DNA from: Bacteroidales bacterium UBA6828
GTDB taxonomy: Bacteria; Bacteroidota; Bacteroidia; Bacteroidales; Paludibacteraceae
DNA length: 19,190 nt
Direction: 5' to 3'
Assembly: GCA_002452095.1 (NCBI GenBank)
Contig: DKEG01000043.1
Span: 1-19,190, forward strand
The notes beneath the pieces are model-generated. The model had not been told where the DNA came from, searched no databases, and saw nothing but the letters and a program-made list of their open reading frames with translations. The translations under genes and the position numbers were made by a program. This document shows positions 1-6,963 of this stretch, piece by piece. Position 1 is the first letter of the stretch; each line of letters begins with the position of its first letter.

Positions 1-60
1 AAAATTGCATTTGTTATTGGACTGTACACTTGTTTTTTCCGCGTTTGGCAAGGCTATATA

Positions 61-92
61 TTTGCACATTCCATTTTTTTGCTGTACCTTTG
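61..92 (+). promoter_or_regulatory. recR operon promoter
   Basis: The -33 element TTTG (61-64) and the -7 element TACCTTTG (85-92) are separated by 20 nt, which matches the Bacteroidota sigma-70-type consensus. The transcript would start near 98 and leave a leader of under 20 nt before the recR GTG codon. The bases just after the -33 element read CACATTCC, a run also found in the gcvP promoter. Confidence 0.75.
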
Positions 93-115
93 CGCTATAA
101 ACGAGATTTCTTCCT

Positions 116-736
116 GTGAGTCAGTACCCCTCGATATTGTTGGAAAATGCTGTCAACCAATTTGCCTCCCTTCCAGGAGTGGGGCGTAGGACGGCATTGC
201 GCTTGGTGTTGCATCTGCTCAAACAGTCTGACAAAGATGTCGAAGCGTTTACGGGGGCTCTGACACGGCTCAAAACGGATGTCCACTATTGTCGTATATG
301 CCACAATATCTCTGACCAAGAGGTTTGCCCGATATGCCAGTCGCACCGCCGTGACAGACAGACCATTTGCGTAGTGGAAAATGTACAGGATGTGATGTCC
401 ATAGAGAATACGGGGCAGTATTCGGGGCTGTATCATGTCTTGGGCGGGATTATCTCCCCTATGGACGGGGTTGGTCCAAAAGATATAGAGATCGACTCTC
501 TTATCGCGCGTATCGAACCGGAAGACATACAGGAGGTTATCCTCGCTTTGCCTACCACTATGGAGGGCGATACGACCAACTTTTATATCTACCGCCGTTT
601 GCAGAATGAGGGGTTTGCCACAATGCCAAAAATCAGTCAGATTGCACGCGGTGTGGCGGTAGGAAACGAACTGGAATATGCCGACGAGATAACTCTCGGT
701 CGCTCAATTATCAACCGAATAGATTTTAAAGCCTGA
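116..736 (+). CDS. recR: Recombination mediator protein RecR
   Basis: RecR works with RecO and RecF in loading RecA on gapped DNA during recombinational repair. The 206-aa product has the normal family length and order. An N-terminal helix-hairpin-helix contains LPGVGRRTA (residues 19-27). A four-cysteine zinc finger follows (C59, C62, C71, C74). A Toprim domain starts near residue 82 and includes VVENVQDVM and HVLGGIISPMDGVGP. The start is a GTG at 116, and the protein then aligns with the family from its first residues; no upstream ATG is available because the promoter lies just before. Its TGA overlaps the next ATG by one base, so translation of the two genes is probably coupled. Confidence 0.97.
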   Translation: MSQYPSILLENAVNQFASLPGVGRRTALRLVLHLLKQSDKDVEAFTGALTRLKTDVHYCRICHNISDQEVCPICQSHRRDRQTICVVENVQDVMSIENTGQYSGLYHVLGGIISPMDGVGPKDIEIDSLIARIEPEDIQEVILALPTTMEGDTTNFYIYRRLQNEGFATMPKISQIARGVAVGNELEYADEITLGRSIINRIDFKA

Positions 737-1200
737 TGGAACAAAAGATTGCCCGCCAGTTGAATTGGTATTATTATGGAATGATGATGCTTGCCCTTGT
801 GGCAATGGTAGTAATGTATCTGTTGGTCTCCAAGGGGATGATCGCTGTTATTGATACGATGTCCACTGCAGGCAAAGTGTTGCAGTATATTGTTATCTTT
901 GATGCGCTTATTACTATCCCGTTGGGGCTGTACGGTTTTAAGCGTATGTGCGACAATATCCGCACTATGGATGACGAAAACAGGAAATTCTTGCTTTATC
1001 GCCGTTATGCCGCTATTCGCATTGTGCTTGTCAGCAATGCTATGGTGCTTGGTATCATTGCTTTCTATTGGTTGGGGGGCTATCGTTCTATGCTGTGGGT
1101 GGCTGCTATTGCGGCTATCAGTTGGTATTTTACCAAACCCACTGCCCGCAAGATCCAAATCGAACTAGCCCCCAAGCAAGACAACGAGGAAACCTACTGA
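736..1200 (+). CDS. Four-helix membrane protein of unknown function
   Basis: I do not recognise a characterised family. The 154-aa protein has four hydrophobic segments, at about residues 13-32, 45-70, 93-113 and 118-132, so it should sit in the inner membrane. A charged loop (around KRMCDNIRTMDDENRKF) lies between helices 2 and 3, and the tail is charged and polar. No catalytic motif is visible. The ATG shares one base with the recR stop, and the gene lies in the recR transcript. The function is unknown, and repair genes and this protein need not be functionally related. Confidence 0.85.
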   Translation: MEQKIARQLNWYYYGMMMLALVAMVVMYLLVSKGMIAVIDTMSTAGKVLQYIVIFDALITIPLGLYGFKRMCDNIRTMDDENRKFLLYRRYAAIRIVLVSNAMVLGIIAFYWLGGYRSMLWVAAIAAISWYFTKPTARKIQIELAPKQDNEETY

Positions 1201-1205
1201 TTTCC

Positions 1206-1248
1206 ATCTTTCTATTTTTCTACTATCTTTCTATTATTCTATCATCCT
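1206..1248 (+). repeat. Pyrimidine-rich tandem duplication, 19-bp unit
   Basis: Two imperfect 19-bp copies (1206-1224 and 1225-1243), both beginning ATCTTTCTATT, fill the short gap between the membrane protein and the HAD-like gene. A partial third unit, ATCCTATGAC, carries the next start codon. The strand is almost purely T, C and A. There is no Shine-Dalgarno sequence. Slippage-generated filler is the simplest reading. Confidence 0.55.
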
Positions 1249-1671
1249 ATGACTATCGCTGTTGATTTCGACGGAACCATTGTTACCCACGAGTACCCTC
1301 GAATAGGAAAACCGATTCCGTTTGCTATTCAGACTTTGAAGAAATTGCAAGACGAAGACCATCACCAGATTATTTTATGGTCTGTTCGCGAGGGAGAACT
1401 ACTACAAGAGGCTGTTGACTATTGCAAGTCGCGCGGTTTGGAGTTCTATGCGGTCAATTCCAACTATCCGGAGGAAAACCCTGCTACACGCCCCAACCGC
1501 AAACTGACAGCCGACCTGTTTATTGATGATCGCAATCTCGGCGGACTGCCCGACTGGGGGGTGATATACCAGATGATTCATACCGGTAATGCGTTGAAGC
1601 CGATTCCACAGGCAGATGCAGAGACTGCTGCTACTAAGAAAGGCTTTTTTGCTAAATTATTTGGAGTATAA
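1249..1671 (+). CDS. HAD-like hydrolase domain protein
   Basis: This 140-aa protein has the short HAD-fold layout common in Bacteroidales genomes. Motif I is DFDGT (residues 6-10), with the nucleophile D6 and acid D8. A motif II serine follows at S45 (WSVREGE). A candidate motif III lysine is K85. Motif IV is FIDDRN, with D93 and D94. These residues support a phosphatase-type active site with Mg2+. No cap domain is large enough to suggest a substrate. The last ten residues (GFFAKLFGV) are a short hydrophobic tail. The TAA overlaps the ATG of the acetyltransferase by one base. The specific substrate is unknown. Confidence 0.88.
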   Translation: MTIAVDFDGTIVTHEYPRIGKPIPFAIQTLKKLQDEDHHQIILWSVREGELLQEAVDYCKSRGLEFYAVNSNYPEENPATRPNRKLTADLFIDDRNLGGLPDWGVIYQMIHTGNALKPIPQADAETAATKKGFFAKLFGV

Positions 1672-2162
1672 TGGTGCGGTTGCGTAAATTGGAGCCTTCA
1701 GACCTGCCGTTTCTCTACCAATGGGAAAACGATGCTGCCGTGTGGGCGGATAGCGATACCCATAACCCGCTTTCGCAGCAAGATTTGTGCATTTATATCG
1801 AAAACACTACGGGCGACATCTATCGGGACGGACAACTGCGCTTGATTATTGAGGATGATATCAATCATACAACGCTCGGCTGTGTCGATTTGTTTGATTT
1901 TGATCCCCGCAACCGCAAAGCCGCCATCGGACTATACGTATCGCCTGATGCACGCAGAAGCGGGGTAGGGTATGAGACAATGCAACTATTGGAACAATAT
2001 GCGTTTGGTATCCTCAATTTGCGGCTGCTCTATGCGGTAATACGCACTTCTAACAGGGCTTGCCTGTCATTATATCGTTTGTTGGGATATGAACAGACAG
2101 CCGTATTACCCCAATGGACATTGGAGGGTGATGCCTGTCTGCTGGTAAAATACAACAAATAG
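1671..2162 (+). CDS. GNAT-family N-acetyltransferase
   Basis: This 163-aa protein carries the acetyl-CoA binding signature of the GNAT fold: strand GLYVSP followed by R-R-S-G-V-G (residues 95-100) and helix YETMQLLEQY. The N-terminal MVRLRKLEPSDLPFLYQWEN and the late RTSNRACLSLYRLLGYEQ are typical of the RimJ/SpeG-like branch. It would transfer acetyl from acetyl-CoA to an amine, perhaps a polyamine or a protein N-terminus. The substrate cannot be read from sequence. It is the last gene of the recR transcript. Confidence 0.9.
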   Translation: MVRLRKLEPSDLPFLYQWENDAAVWADSDTHNPLSQQDLCIYIENTTGDIYRDGQLRLIIEDDINHTTLGCVDLFDFDPRNRKAAIGLYVSPDARRSGVGYETMQLLEQYAFGILNLRLLYAVIRTSNRACLSLYRLLGYEQTAVLPQWTLEGDACLLVKYNK

Positions 2163-2181
2163 CAGAAAAAGCGAAAGAACG

Positions 2182-2213
2182 CTTGCATAAGTCGGAAAAA
2201 AGCAGTACCTTTG
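2182..2213 (+). promoter_or_regulatory. tRNA-Ser promoter
   Basis: CTTG (2182-2185), a 20-nt spacer and TACCTTTG (2206-2213) form a good Bacteroidota promoter. Transcription would begin about 15 nt before the tRNA 5' end. Confidence 0.7.
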
Positions 2214-2236
2214 CACCCGCTTTCGATGAGAGATAC

Positions 2237-2325
2237 GGAAAGTTGTCTGAGTGGTCGAAAGAGCCACACTCGAAATGTGGTGTACGCATTACGTCGTACC
2301 GGGGGTTCGAATCCCTCACTTTCCG
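2237..2325 (+). tRNA. tRNA-Ser, anticodon CGA
   Basis: The acceptor stem is GGAAAGT (2237-2243) paired with ACTTTCC (2318-2324), with discriminator G at 2325. The anticodon stem CCACA/TGTGG closes the loop CTCGAAA, giving anticodon CGA at 2271-2273, which reads serine codon UCG. A long variable arm (about 2281-2300) fits a class II serine tRNA. The T arm is GGGGG-TTCGAAT-CCCTC. The three bases after the discriminator are CAC, so the mature CCA end is probably added by the CCA enzyme. Confidence 0.95.
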
Positions 2326-2329
2326 CACC

Positions 2330-2361
2330 AATAAAGCCCAACTGCTCGGTTGGGCTTTATT
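2330..2361. terminator. Bidirectional terminator between tRNA-Ser and HD gene
   Basis: A 13-bp perfect stem (2330-2342 with 2349-2361) encloses a 6-nt loop. The stem has A-rich 5' and T-rich 3' ends, so it can act on both strands. It sits between the tRNA and the convergent HD hydrolase gene, whose stop codon is at 2373-2375. Confidence 0.85.
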
Positions 2362-2372
2362 ATTAGTATATG

Positions 2373-2960
2373 CTACTCTGTAGTATTTGGGGTATTTTGC
2401 ACTTCAGGTTCGCCCATCAGTGCAACGAGGTTGTCCCAACGGACAATGGCATCGTGTCCGTATTTCCATATCTGTTGGCGTATTTTTTTTATATCCACAG
2501 TCTCTCCGATATGACCTTTTGAATAGAACTTGTCGGCATAGCAGACTATCTTTTCTTCCAACGATACCGGACAGTAATCGCGAACCGGAATAGGTAATTG
2601 TTCGCGTATTACTTGCTCTATGGTAATTCCCGTTCCGGTATGGCGTTCTGCTACCAAGGCGTGTTTGGGCAATCCCTCTTTACGGAGCAGTTCCGCCCCT
2701 AAATACCCATGCTCTATATAAGCGTGTGTGCCTACGCAGAATATCTTCGGTGCATTGCAATAGATGATGCCTATATCATGCAGCATAGCAGCCTCTTCTA
2801 CAAAATCTCTGTCCACTTCTCCGCTTGCCGTCCATTCCGGATGTGCGTCCACAATACGCAATGCACGGTCGCGCACTTGCATACTATGTGCCAATAGTAT
2901 ATTTTGCAGTTCCGGCGAAGTGGCGTAGTATTTGTCTATCAGCGTGCGATAATCAACCAT
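2373..2960 (-). CDS. HD-domain phosphohydrolase
   Basis: The 195-aa protein is an HD-superfamily metal-dependent hydrolase. The metal ligands are visible in order: H25, the doublet H61-D62 (AAMLHDIGI), H84 (YIEHGYLGAELL), H107 (VAERHTGTG) and D143 (VCYADKFYS). The extra histidines resemble the HDIG subgroup acting on phosphoester bonds in nucleotides. The substrate is not known. The gene is last in the minus-strand group and starts 7 nt after the fmt stop codon. The C-terminal 15 residues are polar and probably disordered. Confidence 0.92.
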   Translation of the reverse strand: MVDYRTLIDKYYATSPELQNILLAHSMQVRDRALRIVDAHPEWTASGEVDRDFVEEAAMLHDIGIIYCNAPKIFCVGTHAYIEHGYLGAELLRKEGLPKHALVAERHTGTGITIEQVIREQLPIPVRDYCPVSLEEKIVCYADKFYSKGHIGETVDIKKIRQQIWKYGHDAIVRWDNLVALMGEPEVQNTPNTTE

Positions 2961-2967
2961 AGTCTTT

Positions 2968-3885
2968 TTATTTCAGTCCGTTCAGTAGCGCACGGGCGTC
3001 CATACGTTTTTTCCCCGGCAGTTGTAACTCCAATATACGTACATAACCGTCAGCGCAAGGGACGACAATATCTTTGTCGCTTGGGGCGGCACATGGCTCC
3101 ACACGATAAACCTTTACATTCTCATACTCTTTCCCGTGAATAACCAGATTGCACCAGGCGGCAGGGTAGGGACTCAGTCCGCGTACGAAATTGTGTATTT
3201 CTCCTGCTGTTCTACCGAAGTCTATTTCGCACGTTTCTTTGAAAATCTTCGGTGCGGGACGCAGATTGCTCGTTTCTGTTTGCGGGATAGTCGGTACAAT
3301 CACACCTCTGTTTTCGCAATCGATAATCAGATCCACCGTCTTCAGCACTAAGTCTCTGCCCAGGAGCATAAGCCGGTCGTGTACACTGCCCACATTCTCG
3401 TCTTCGCCTATCGGCATACGCTCCTGCAGTATGATGTTGCCTGTATCAATTTCGTGTTTGAGCATAAAGGTGGTAGCCCCGGTCTCCTTGTCGCCGTTGA
3501 TAACCGCCCAGTTCAGCGGGGCTGCTCCGCGGTATTGGGGCAGTAGAGCCGCATGCAGGTTGAATGTCCCAAGGCGCGGCATTGCCCATACCGCTTCCGG
3601 AAGCATACGGAATGCAACCACTATTTGCAAATCTGCGTGATAGGATTTCAGTTGCTCTAAAAATACGGGGTCTTTCAGTTTCTCGGGTTGCAGAATAGGC
3701 AAGCCAGCCTCCAAGGCATATTGTTTTACGGCGGAATACCGGATCCGGTGTCCCCGTCCCGCCGGTTTGTCAGGCATAGTAACCACAGCCACTACATTGT
3801 AACCGCCCTCCACCAATGCTCGCAGGCTTTCTACGGCAAATTCGGGCGTACCCATATAGATAATGCGTAAATCTTCTTTTGTCAT
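2968..3885 (-). CDS. fmt: Methionyl-tRNA formyltransferase
   Basis: Fmt transfers the formyl group of 10-formyltetrahydrofolate to Met-tRNA(fMet), which is needed for normal translation initiation. The 305-aa protein has the full two-domain layout. The N-terminal formyltransferase fold contains YMGTPEFAVESL at the start, the folate-site loop MPDKPAGRG, and the active-site residues N109, H111 and D147 in FNLHAALLPQYRGAAP and HEIDTGNI. The C-terminal tRNA-binding domain includes NFVRGLSPYPAAW. Its ATG overlaps the ispE stop by 4 nt (ATGA). Confidence 0.97.
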   Translation of the reverse strand: MTKEDLRIIYMGTPEFAVESLRALVEGGYNVVAVVTMPDKPAGRGHRIRYSAVKQYALEAGLPILQPEKLKDPVFLEQLKSYHADLQIVVAFRMLPEAVWAMPRLGTFNLHAALLPQYRGAAPLNWAVINGDKETGATTFMLKHEIDTGNIILQERMPIGEDENVGSVHDRLMLLGRDLVLKTVDLIIDCENRGVIVPTIPQTETSNLRPAPKIFKETCEIDFGRTAGEIHNFVRGLSPYPAAWCNLVIHGKEYENVKVYRVEPCAAPSDKDIVVPCADGYVRILELQLPGKKRMDARALLNGLK

Positions 3886-4697
3886 AATATAGTATCTGTC
3901 AAAGGATTAGCAGGAATATCCACCGTTTTGCCTGCATCAAAAATCCCGAATACGGTAGAACCCGAACCGGACATAGATGCGTAAACGGCTCCTGCATCCA
4001 ATAATTGTTGTTTCAGACGGGCAATCTCGGGATGAAGTGGAAAAATGGTTTGTTCAAAATCATTCACCAACACATCACGTATATCCTCTATCGGTTTGCC
4101 GGAAACTAATGCCTGTCGTATCTCGCCTGCGTGTTCCGGATGTAGCGTAATACCTGAGTATGCTTCGCGTGTGGAGACCCCGCAATCGGGCTTGTATAGT
4201 ACTAATCGCATACCTCGCAGCGAAAAATCCGTCTCCGTTAATTCATCACCGATACCTTCGGCATAGCACGGGGTGTTGTATATGAAAAACGGGCAATCTG
4301 CCCCGAGTGTGCGTACTTCTTCTGCTAGCGCCGCTTTGCTCAATTCCAACTGATACAATTCGTTGAGTGCCAACGCCGTATGGGCAGCATCGCTGCTTCC
4401 GCCGCCAAGCCCTGCGCCGAATGGTATGTTCTTGCGGAAACGAATAGCAACATCTCCTATCTGCGGATAGTGTTCTCGCATTTGCCGGTAGCAACGCACT
4501 ATCAGGTTCTTTTCCGGCGGGCAATCCACAGCAATACCCTCTTGCGCAAAAGAAAACGCACCCGCAGGATGTATCTCCAATTCGTCGTGCAGCGCATAAA
4601 CGGGGTAGAACAGGGTCTCCAAGTTATGATACCCATCCCTGCGTTTGCCCACTATGCGCAATCCTATATTTATTTTGCAATTAGGATATAACAACAT
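3882..4697 (-). CDS. ispE: 4-diphosphocytidyl-2-C-methyl-D-erythritol kinase
   Basis: IspE is a GHMP-family kinase that phosphorylates CDP-methylerythritol in the methylerythritol phosphate route to isoprenoids. The 271-aa protein shows catalytic K8 (PNCKINIGL), the glycine-rich ATP loop PFGAGLGGGSSDAA (residues 92-105), catalytic D134 in GADCPFF, and the C-terminal motif MSGSGSTVFGIF. Its presence implies that this organism makes isopentenyl diphosphate by the MEP pathway. It lies 24 nt after the permease stop codon and overlaps fmt, so all are probably on one transcript. Confidence 0.96.
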   Translation of the reverse strand: MLLYPNCKINIGLRIVGKRRDGYHNLETLFYPVYALHDELEIHPAGAFSFAQEGIAVDCPPEKNLIVRCYRQMREHYPQIGDVAIRFRKNIPFGAGLGGGSSDAAHTALALNELYQLELSKAALAEEVRTLGADCPFFIYNTPCYAEGIGDELTETDFSLRGMRLVLYKPDCGVSTREAYSGITLHPEHAGEIRQALVSGKPIEDIRDVLVNDFEQTIFPLHPEIARLKQQLLDAGAVYASMSGSGSTVFGIFDAGKTVDIPANPLTDTIL

Positions 4698-4721
4698 TAT
4701 TCATTGTGCATTATACATTGT

Positions 4722-5576
4722 TTACACGGTGTCCATAAACGACCGTTGCACTTTGTTGAAAACCACGATTCCGATGGTGAGCAGCACGATCATAAAGCAG
4801 AAACTGTACCCGAGCATCCACCATTCGTGGCAACCGACACCTAACATTCCGTATTTGAAAAACTCCACAATACCTGTCAGCGGGTTCAATTGCATAACAA
4901 ACAGCAACTTAGGATTGGTAATAGTGGAGAGAGGGTAGATAACCGGCGTTGCGTACATCCACAGGCTGACAAAAAAACTGAGCAGCAACTGCAAATCGCG
5001 GTACTTGGTAGTCATACTCGAGAAAAGAATACCAAAGCCCAATGCCAACCCCGCCAGCATCATTACCAAAACGGGGATAAGCAAAGCATACCAATTGGTG
5101 TGAATGGGTGCGTCCGTAAAAATCATATAGTATGCATACACGCACAGAAACAACCCGAATTGTATGCCGAAACGTACCAGATTGCTGATGACATCGCTCA
5201 GCGGGGTAATAAGACGCGGGAAATAGACTTTCCCAAAAATACCGGCGTTATTGACAAATGTATTGCTGGTCTTGGTCAGGCAATCCGAGAAATACTGCCA
5301 GAAACTGATACCTGCCAGGTAGAAAAGCGGTTGTGGCAATCCGTCCGTTGATATTTTGGCAATACCGCCAAACACCACCATATACATAACTGTGGTCATT
5401 AATGGTTGTATCAGGTACCAGAGCGGACCTAATATGGTTTGCTTGTATTGGGTGATGATATTGCGCTTTACAAAGAGTATCATCAAGTCTCTGTATCGCC
5501 AAATCTCCTTAAAATCAACGCTTAACAATTTGTCTTTCGGCTTGATGACTGTAGTCCATTGTCCTGATGTGTCCAT
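4722..5576 (-). CDS. ABC-2 type polysaccharide export permease (Wzm-like)
   Basis: This 284-aa integral membrane protein belongs to the ABC-2 permeases that export O-antigen, teichoic acid or capsule (Wzm/TagG/KpsM type). An amphipathic N-terminal region (IWRYRDLMILFVKRNIITQYKQ) precedes about six hydrophobic segments near residues 50-72, 83-100, 127-150, 163-186, 197-217 and 255-275. The family signatures TKYRDLQ (190-196), PVIYPLS (211-217) and LNPLTGIVEFF are present. The matching ATPase (Wzt) is absent from both sides in this window, which is unusual for the family. The partner must be encoded elsewhere. Confidence 0.93.
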   Translation of the reverse strand: MDTSGQWTTVIKPKDKLLSVDFKEIWRYRDLMILFVKRNIITQYKQTILGPLWYLIQPLMTTVMYMVVFGGIAKISTDGLPQPLFYLAGISFWQYFSDCLTKTSNTFVNNAGIFGKVYFPRLITPLSDVISNLVRFGIQFGLFLCVYAYYMIFTDAPIHTNWYALLIPVLVMMLAGLALGFGILFSSMTTKYRDLQLLLSFFVSLWMYATPVIYPLSTITNPKLLFVMQLNPLTGIVEFFKYGMLGVGCHEWWMLGYSFCFMIVLLTIGIVVFNKVQRSFMDTV

Positions 5577-5614
5577 ATAGTTTGTACTAACTCTTTATAT
5601 ATTGTAATTTGCTG

Positions 5615-5645
5615 CAAAGTTACAATAAAAAAATCATATACACAA
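5615..5645 (-). promoter_or_regulatory. Permease-ispE-fmt-HD promoter
   Basis: On the minus strand, TAACTTTG (5622-5615) is a perfect -7 element. A weaker -33 element, TTGT (5645-5642), lies 19 nt upstream. The leader would be about 30 nt before the permease ATG. Confidence 0.6.
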
Positions 5646-5685
5646 GCCCCTAACAATCTCTCCTCTGCCGGTAATAGTGTATGCA

Positions 5686-5814
5686 TCACATCATATATTG
5701 GTGCGTCAATTCAATAGCACCATACCGATGCAAATAGCGATAGGATACCGCCTCGGAAATCTTGAGCGGACGTGCAAACGCACTTGTCGGCAAGATGTCC
5801 CTGATATTTGTCAT
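5686..5814 (-). CDS. Possible 42-aa small ORF
   Basis: An ATG at 5814 opens 42 codons ending TGA at 5686-5688. The peptide starts MTNIRDILPTSAFARPLKIS and ends with two methionines. It has a balanced, protein-like composition, unlike the A/T-rich DNA to its left. I do not recognise it. There is no Shine-Dalgarno sequence and no clear promoter of its own. It lies in the same direction as yitT (upstream) and the permease (downstream). It could be a real small protein, the tail of a decayed gene or chance. Confidence 0.25.
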   Translation of the reverse strand: MTNIRDILPTSAFARPLKISEAVSYRYLHRYGAIELTHQYMM

Positions 5815-5848
5815 AAATCCAATAAGTGAATAACACTGCCTATATTCT

Positions 5849-5880
5849 ATCCTATGCGCATCCTATGCGCATCCTATAAC
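5849..5880. repeat. 11-bp tandem repeat, unit ATCCTATGCGC
   Basis: Two identical 11-bp units (5849-5859 and 5860-5870) are followed by a diverged third, ATCCTATAAC (5871-5880). The array ends four bases before the last base of the yitT-like stop codon. The period equals that of the arrays at 6849-6880 and 19052-19105. Confidence 0.85.
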
Positions 5881-5883
5881 AAA

Positions 5884-6798
5884 TCAGGCTTTGTCTTTGA
5901 TAGAGTCGAAGCCCTGACCGAATACACCGCGCACCTTACTTTGGCTCACAAAGGCATCGGGGTCAATAGAGCGGACAAGACGGAAAATCTTTGCTGACTC
6001 GTGCTGGCGAGCGATACAGGTGATGACCTTGGTAGGTTGCTTGGAATAGCCGCCTTCCGCTTCGAGGAACGTAACCCCACGGGGTACCTGCGTCATAATG
6101 GCTTCGGCTATCTCGTTGTATTTCTTGGAGAAAATGAAGAACTGCACCGACTGGCGCATACGGTTCATCACCCAATCGACCGCCGAAGAGTACATAAACG
6201 TATAACAGAGACCGAACAGCACCTTCTCCACACTGCGCACATCGGGCAGGAAATAAGCGCAGAGAATGATGACTATATCGCACGTAAGCAGCACGCGTCC
6301 CATAGGCAGGTGGTGGTACTTGTTGACAATCATAGCGATGATGTCTGTGCCGCCTGTGGAACCATTATTAAGGAACAAAATGCCCAAGAATGATCCTACA
6401 CAGAGACCTCCCAAAATAACGCCCATAAACGGGTCGGACACTATCGGTTCGGAGGCAATAGGCACTAATTTGAGCCAAACAGTGAGCCAAAAAACGCCAT
6501 AAACCGTTCGTACACAATACCGCCAACCGATGGTGAACGCTGCAATAGCAAGCAGTATCAAGTTGAGTACCAGCGAACTCAGCCATATAGGTATGAGCGT
6601 ACCCGTGGCGAAATAGATAATCTCGCACAAACCGGTGAGACCCCCTCCGACAATGGTATGCGGTACGAGAATCTGATTGACCGACAGCGCATACGGGATA
6701 GTGCAGACGGCTATCATAAAATACTCCTTGATAGCAATCAGCGGTTTCATACGCTGATACTGCTGGAGGTGCTCTTTGAGTTGTTCACTCGGTTTCAT
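5884..6798 (-). CDS. YitT family membrane protein (DUF161 and DUF2179)
   Basis: The 304-aa protein has an N-terminal block of five or six membrane segments followed by a soluble C-terminal domain. The membrane part carries the family motif FLNNGSTGGTDIIAMIV. The C-terminal part has the DUF2179 signature RGVTFLEAEGGYS followed by KVITCIARQHE. The family is widespread in Bacteroidota and Firmicutes, but its transport or signalling role is not established. I use the ATG at 6798; the frame opens two codons earlier at a TTG (6804), which is a poor start candidate. No gene is close enough to suggest a partner. Confidence 0.92.
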   Translation of the reverse strand: MKPSEQLKEHLQQYQRMKPLIAIKEYFMIAVCTIPYALSVNQILVPHTIVGGGLTGLCEIIYFATGTLIPIWLSSLVLNLILLAIAAFTIGWRYCVRTVYGVFWLTVWLKLVPIASEPIVSDPFMGVILGGLCVGSFLGILFLNNGSTGGTDIIAMIVNKYHHLPMGRVLLTCDIVIILCAYFLPDVRSVEKVLFGLCYTFMYSSAVDWVMNRMRQSVQFFIFSKKYNEIAEAIMTQVPRGVTFLEAEGGYSKQPTKVITCIARQHESAKIFRLVRSIDPDAFVSQSKVRGVFGQGFDSIKDKA

Positions 6799-6848
6799 TT
6801 GCAATTAACAAGTAATAATTAACAATTAACATGCAGAGTAATGTGCTA

Positions 6849-6880
6849 TCCACAGGACATCCACAGGACATCCACCCGAC
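6849..6880. repeat. 11-bp tandem repeat, unit TCCACAGGACA
   Basis: Two identical 11-bp units (6849-6859, 6860-6870) and a diverged third, TCCACCCGAC (6871-6880). Period and overall layout (two exact units plus a decayed one) are the same as in the array at 5849-5880. Confidence 0.85.
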
Positions 6881-6885
6881 TTTGC

Positions 6886-6916
6886 AATTATGAATTAGGA
6901 ATGAGGAATTATGAAT
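6886..6916. repeat. 31-bp interspersed repeat, copy 1
   Basis: This copy begins AATTATGAATTAGGAATGAG and ends GAATTATGAAT. The second copy at 10820-10850 differs at one base out of 31. Both copies are intergenic. The element is internally repetitive, built from AATTATGAAT and GGAATGA. Confidence 0.8.
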
Positions 6917-6963
6917 TTAATGTGCTATCCTCAGGGTAGCGACAAAGAAAGAACTATGCCTAA

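Larger units (their letters stand above)
5577..5883. other. Intergenic region between yitT-like gene and ABC permease
   Basis: About 307 bp. From left to right it holds the minus-strand permease promoter, a possible 42-codon ORF (5686-5814), and three 11-bp repeat units next to the yitT stop codon. I see no tRNA, no convincing terminator and no transposase remnant. Confidence 0.6.
6805..6963. other. Repeat-rich intergenic region downstream of gcvP
   Basis: This 159-bp gap is almost wholly made of short repeats: AATTAACA-type units (6802-6830), the 13-mer TAATGTGCTATCC twice (6839-6851 and 6918-6930), an 11-bp tandem array, and a 31-bp interspersed repeat. A 7-bp hairpin with loop TCA (6924-6940) lies just past the gcvP stop but lacks a T-run on the minus strand. 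I could not find a clear promoter for the yitT-like gene here. Confidence 0.6.

Noticed and set aside
1206..1243. CRISPR array or phase-variable tract
   Set aside because: Only two short imperfect copies without spacers; it looks like pyrimidine-rich slippage DNA.
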